From positions 62,001 to 126,000 of the forward strand of contig NZ_RQRS01000007.1 of NCBI RefSeq assembly GCF_004335085.1: a stretch of DNA of 64,000 nucleotides, read 5' to 3'. This DNA comes from Pedobacter nototheniae. GTDB lineage: Bacteria; Bacteroidota; Bacteroidia; Sphingobacteriales; Sphingobacteriaceae. The position numbers were made by a program, and so were the translations under genes. Below, in pieces: positions 62,560 to 64,000 of this stretch (the first letter of the stretch is position 1; every line of letters starts with the position of its first letter). Below the pieces are notes generated by a model. It was given only the letters and a program-made list of their open reading frames with translations. It had not been told where the DNA came from and made no database searches.

Positions 62560-62563
62560 TTTC

Positions 62564-63184
62564 ATGAATATGAAAAAAGTAAAATTAGATATTGTTGGCT
62601 TATCTTACAGCCAAACACAATCCGGTGCTTATGCATTGGTTTTAGGTGAAGTTAACGGACGCCGTCGTTTACCAATTATTATTGGTGCATTTGAAGCTCA
62701 GGCTATTGCTATTGAGATTGAAAAAATGACACCAAGTAGGCCATTAACACATGATTTATTTAAATCGCTTGCCGAAACCTTTCATATAAATGTACAGGAG
62801 ATTATTATCTATAACCTGGTTGACGGTGTTTTTTATGCCAAATTAATTTGTAGTGATGGCAAAAACACACACGAAATCGATGCCAGAACATCAGATGCAA
62901 TTGCACTTGCCGTACGCTTTAATGCAATGATTTACACTTACGAATTTATTTTAGCTTCTGCAGGAATAGTAATTGAGGGTAATGATTTTCTATTTTTAGA
63001 GAATATGGATAACATTGCCAAAGAACCTGATGCAGATAGCCTTCCTACTTCTACTAAACAACAAGGTTATAGCGAATTAACCCTTGAAGAATTGCAAGAA
63101 AAACTACAGGAAGCCATTGCGGATGAGGCTTATGAAAAAGCTGCAAGACTAAGAGATGAGCTAAACAAGAGAAATTCTGAATAA
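62564..63184 (+). CDS. Bifunctional nuclease family protein (DUF151) with UVR motif
   Basis: This 206-residue protein has a DUF151/bifunctional nuclease (BFN) domain (about 1-140: VKLDIVGLSYSQTQSGAYALVLGE, in parts; RRLPIIIGAFEAQAIAIE; DARTSDAIALAVRF). A C-terminal UvrB/C-type UVR helix pair follows (about 165-206, LEELQEKLQEAIADEAYEKAARLRDEL in parts). The family is named from a plant nuclease and is common in bacteria, but its bacterial role is unsettled. An ATG at 62570 (MKKVKLDIVG) is an equally good start. It sits directly behind the REP-like palindrome. Confidence 0.9.
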   Translation: MNMKKVKLDIVGLSYSQTQSGAYALVLGEVNGRRRLPIIIGAFEAQAIAIEIEKMTPSRPLTHDLFKSLAETFHINVQEIIIYNLVDGVFYAKLICSDGKNTHEIDARTSDAIALAVRFNAMIYTYEFILASAGIVIEGNDFLFLENMDNIAKEPDADSLPTSTKQQGYSELTLEELQEKLQEAIADEAYEKAARLRDELNKRNSE

Positions 63185-63378
63185 TTTTTAAATAAAAGTA
63201 GCGCTTAACTGATTTTAATTGGTTAATTAATCTATTTTTGCCCCAATATTCTACCCGAAAATCATTAATAATTAAGATAATTTGAATTGTGCGAAATAAT
63301 TTAAGCGCATTTTAGATTTTGTTTTAAAATAGTTCTATATTCAACTTTTACTTTCAAAACAACAACTAAACTATTATT

Positions 63379-64000
63379 ATGAATGTTAAGTTTCGCTTAA
63401 CCTTAATGAGTTTCATGCAATTTTTTGTATGGGCTGCATGGCTAATTACGATCGCCAATTATTGGTTCGGAACCAAACAATGGGACGGTGCAGATTTTGG
63501 AATCATCTTTTCTACCATGGGAATTGCATCATTGTTTATGCCTACTCTTACTGGGATTATAGCTGATAAATGGATTAACGCTGAAAAATTATATGCTGTT
63601 CTTCATATTCTTTATGCTTGCGTAATGTTTTACCTGCCTCAGGTAACAAGTCCGCACAGCTTTTTTTGGGTAATGTTGTTAGCGATGTGTTTTTACATGC
63701 CCACAATTGCACTTAGTAATTCAATCAGTTACACAACGCTTAAAAACAGTAAGTACGATGTAGTAAAAAGCTTCCCTCCAATACGTGTATGGGGAACGGT
63801 AGGCTTTATTGTTGCTATGTGGATTACCAATTTAACAGGAAATAAAGCAAGTGCAAATCAATTTTATATTGCCGGAGTAAGCGCTTTAGCTTTAGGCGTT
63901 TATGCTTTTACTTTGCCAGCGTGTAAACCATCCAATTTAATTAGCGAGAAAAAATCATGGGTTCAAAAGCTAGGGCTTGAATCATTCAAATTATTTGCCG
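63379..64000 (+). CDS. Nucleoside permease, MFS nucleoside:H+ symporter family (partial, runs off the end)
   Basis: 207 codons are visible and the gene is cut by the right edge. The product begins MNVKFRLTLMSFMQFFVWAAW. Six membrane segments can be seen, with GTKQWDGADFGIIFSTMGIASL, LTGIIADKWINAEKL (the MFS loop 2-3 motif) and SFPPIRVWGTVGFIVAMW. This is the text of NupG/XapB-like nucleoside symporters common in Bacteroidota. The 195 bases upstream (63185-63378) contain one TATTTTTG box (63233-63240) and no other feature that I can support. Confidence 0.9.
   Translation, partial: MNVKFRLTLMSFMQFFVWAAWLITIANYWFGTKQWDGADFGIIFSTMGIASLFMPTLTGIIADKWINAEKLYAVLHILYACVMFYLPQVTSPHSFFWVMLLAMCFYMPTIALSNSISYTTLKNSKYDVVKSFPPIRVWGTVGFIVAMWITNLTGNKASANQFYIAGVSALALGVYAFTLPACKPSNLISEKKSWVQKLGLESFKLFA

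Noticed and set aside
1..64000. tRNA, rRNA, tmRNA or insertion-sequence genes.
   Set aside because: I scanned the gaps for cloverleaf arms with a GTTCGA-type loop, for rRNA text and for transposase motifs, and found none. The scan was by eye, so a search with a covariance model would be decisive.

Overview
The window is an AT-rich, densely coded chromosomal segment of a Bacteroidota bacterium, most likely Sphingobacteriaceae (Pedobacter-like). The evidence is the gene content: a TonB-dependent receptor with an N-terminal carboxypeptidase-like domain, PD40/OmpA proteins, YwqK-type repeats, many secreted proteins of unknown function, and the four-gene ligase-associated repair set. Promoters also fit the Bacteroidota form TTTG-N18-20-TAnnTTTG, and Shine-Dalgarno sequences are mostly absent. 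Nothing looks like a plasmid, prophage or genomic island. I see no rRNA, tRNA, CRISPR array or insertion sequence.

Layout. 1-5.9 kb: the tail of a probable outer-membrane protein, then ComEC, a crotonase-fold enzyme, a secreted protein and a DPP-IV-type peptidase. 6-7.3 kb: a coupled satD/DUF3307 pair on the minus strand, facing three copies of a 20-bp palindrome at an exact 28-bp period. 7.4-14 kb: the ligase-associated DNA repair set (exonuclease, ATP-dependent ligase, Lhr-like helicase, PdeM nuclease), interrupted by one opposite-strand beta-barrel gene. 14-20.4 kb: thioredoxin, a ferritin-like di-iron protein, a 2-oxoacid dehydrogenase E2, CinA and LptD. 20.4-23.3 kb: two tandem N-acetylmuramoyl-L-alanine amidases and an MCE/MlaD protein. 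23.3-31.3 kb: RNase Z, a STAS protein, PurC, PhoH, a DUF62 SAM hydrolase, a membrane-anchored protein with a 48-codon gene overlapping its end, and SerA/SerC. 31.4-39 kb: TonB receptor, Rpe, two secreted proteins, PNPase and ribosomal protein S15. 39-42.5 kb: a nucleotidyltransferase with a small partner, a thioesterase, a MATE exporter behind an attenuator-like leader, and a strongly deleted GH27 alpha-galactosidase fossil. 42.5-51.3 kb: LepA, FolD, a PIN-type toxin-antitoxin pair, a Rieske protein, QueE, an OmpA/PD40 protein, a lipoprotein, a DUF2071 protein and KdsA. 51.3-64 kb: RecQ, KdsD, mannose-1-phosphate guanylyltransferase, RlmB, DnaB, a beta-barrel protein, ChrA, a TPR protein, EtfBA, a bifunctional nuclease and the start of a nucleoside permease.

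How the genes fit together. Envelope building is a recurring theme: LptD with KdsA, KdsD and the GDP-mannose enzyme for LPS and surface sugars; two amidases for peptidoglycan; MCE for lipid transport. DNA maintenance is the second theme: the ligase set, RecQ, DnaB, ComEC and CinA. The rest is central metabolism and translation (serine, purine and folate steps, ETF, PNPase, S15, LepA, RlmB).

The most unusual items are the triple palindrome in front of satD, the GH27 fossil, the leader of the MATE gene, the small-protein/nucleotidyltransferase pair, a REP-like palindrome after etfA, and several genes whose -7 promoter element lies only 4-7 bases before the start codon, which implies leaderless mRNAs.
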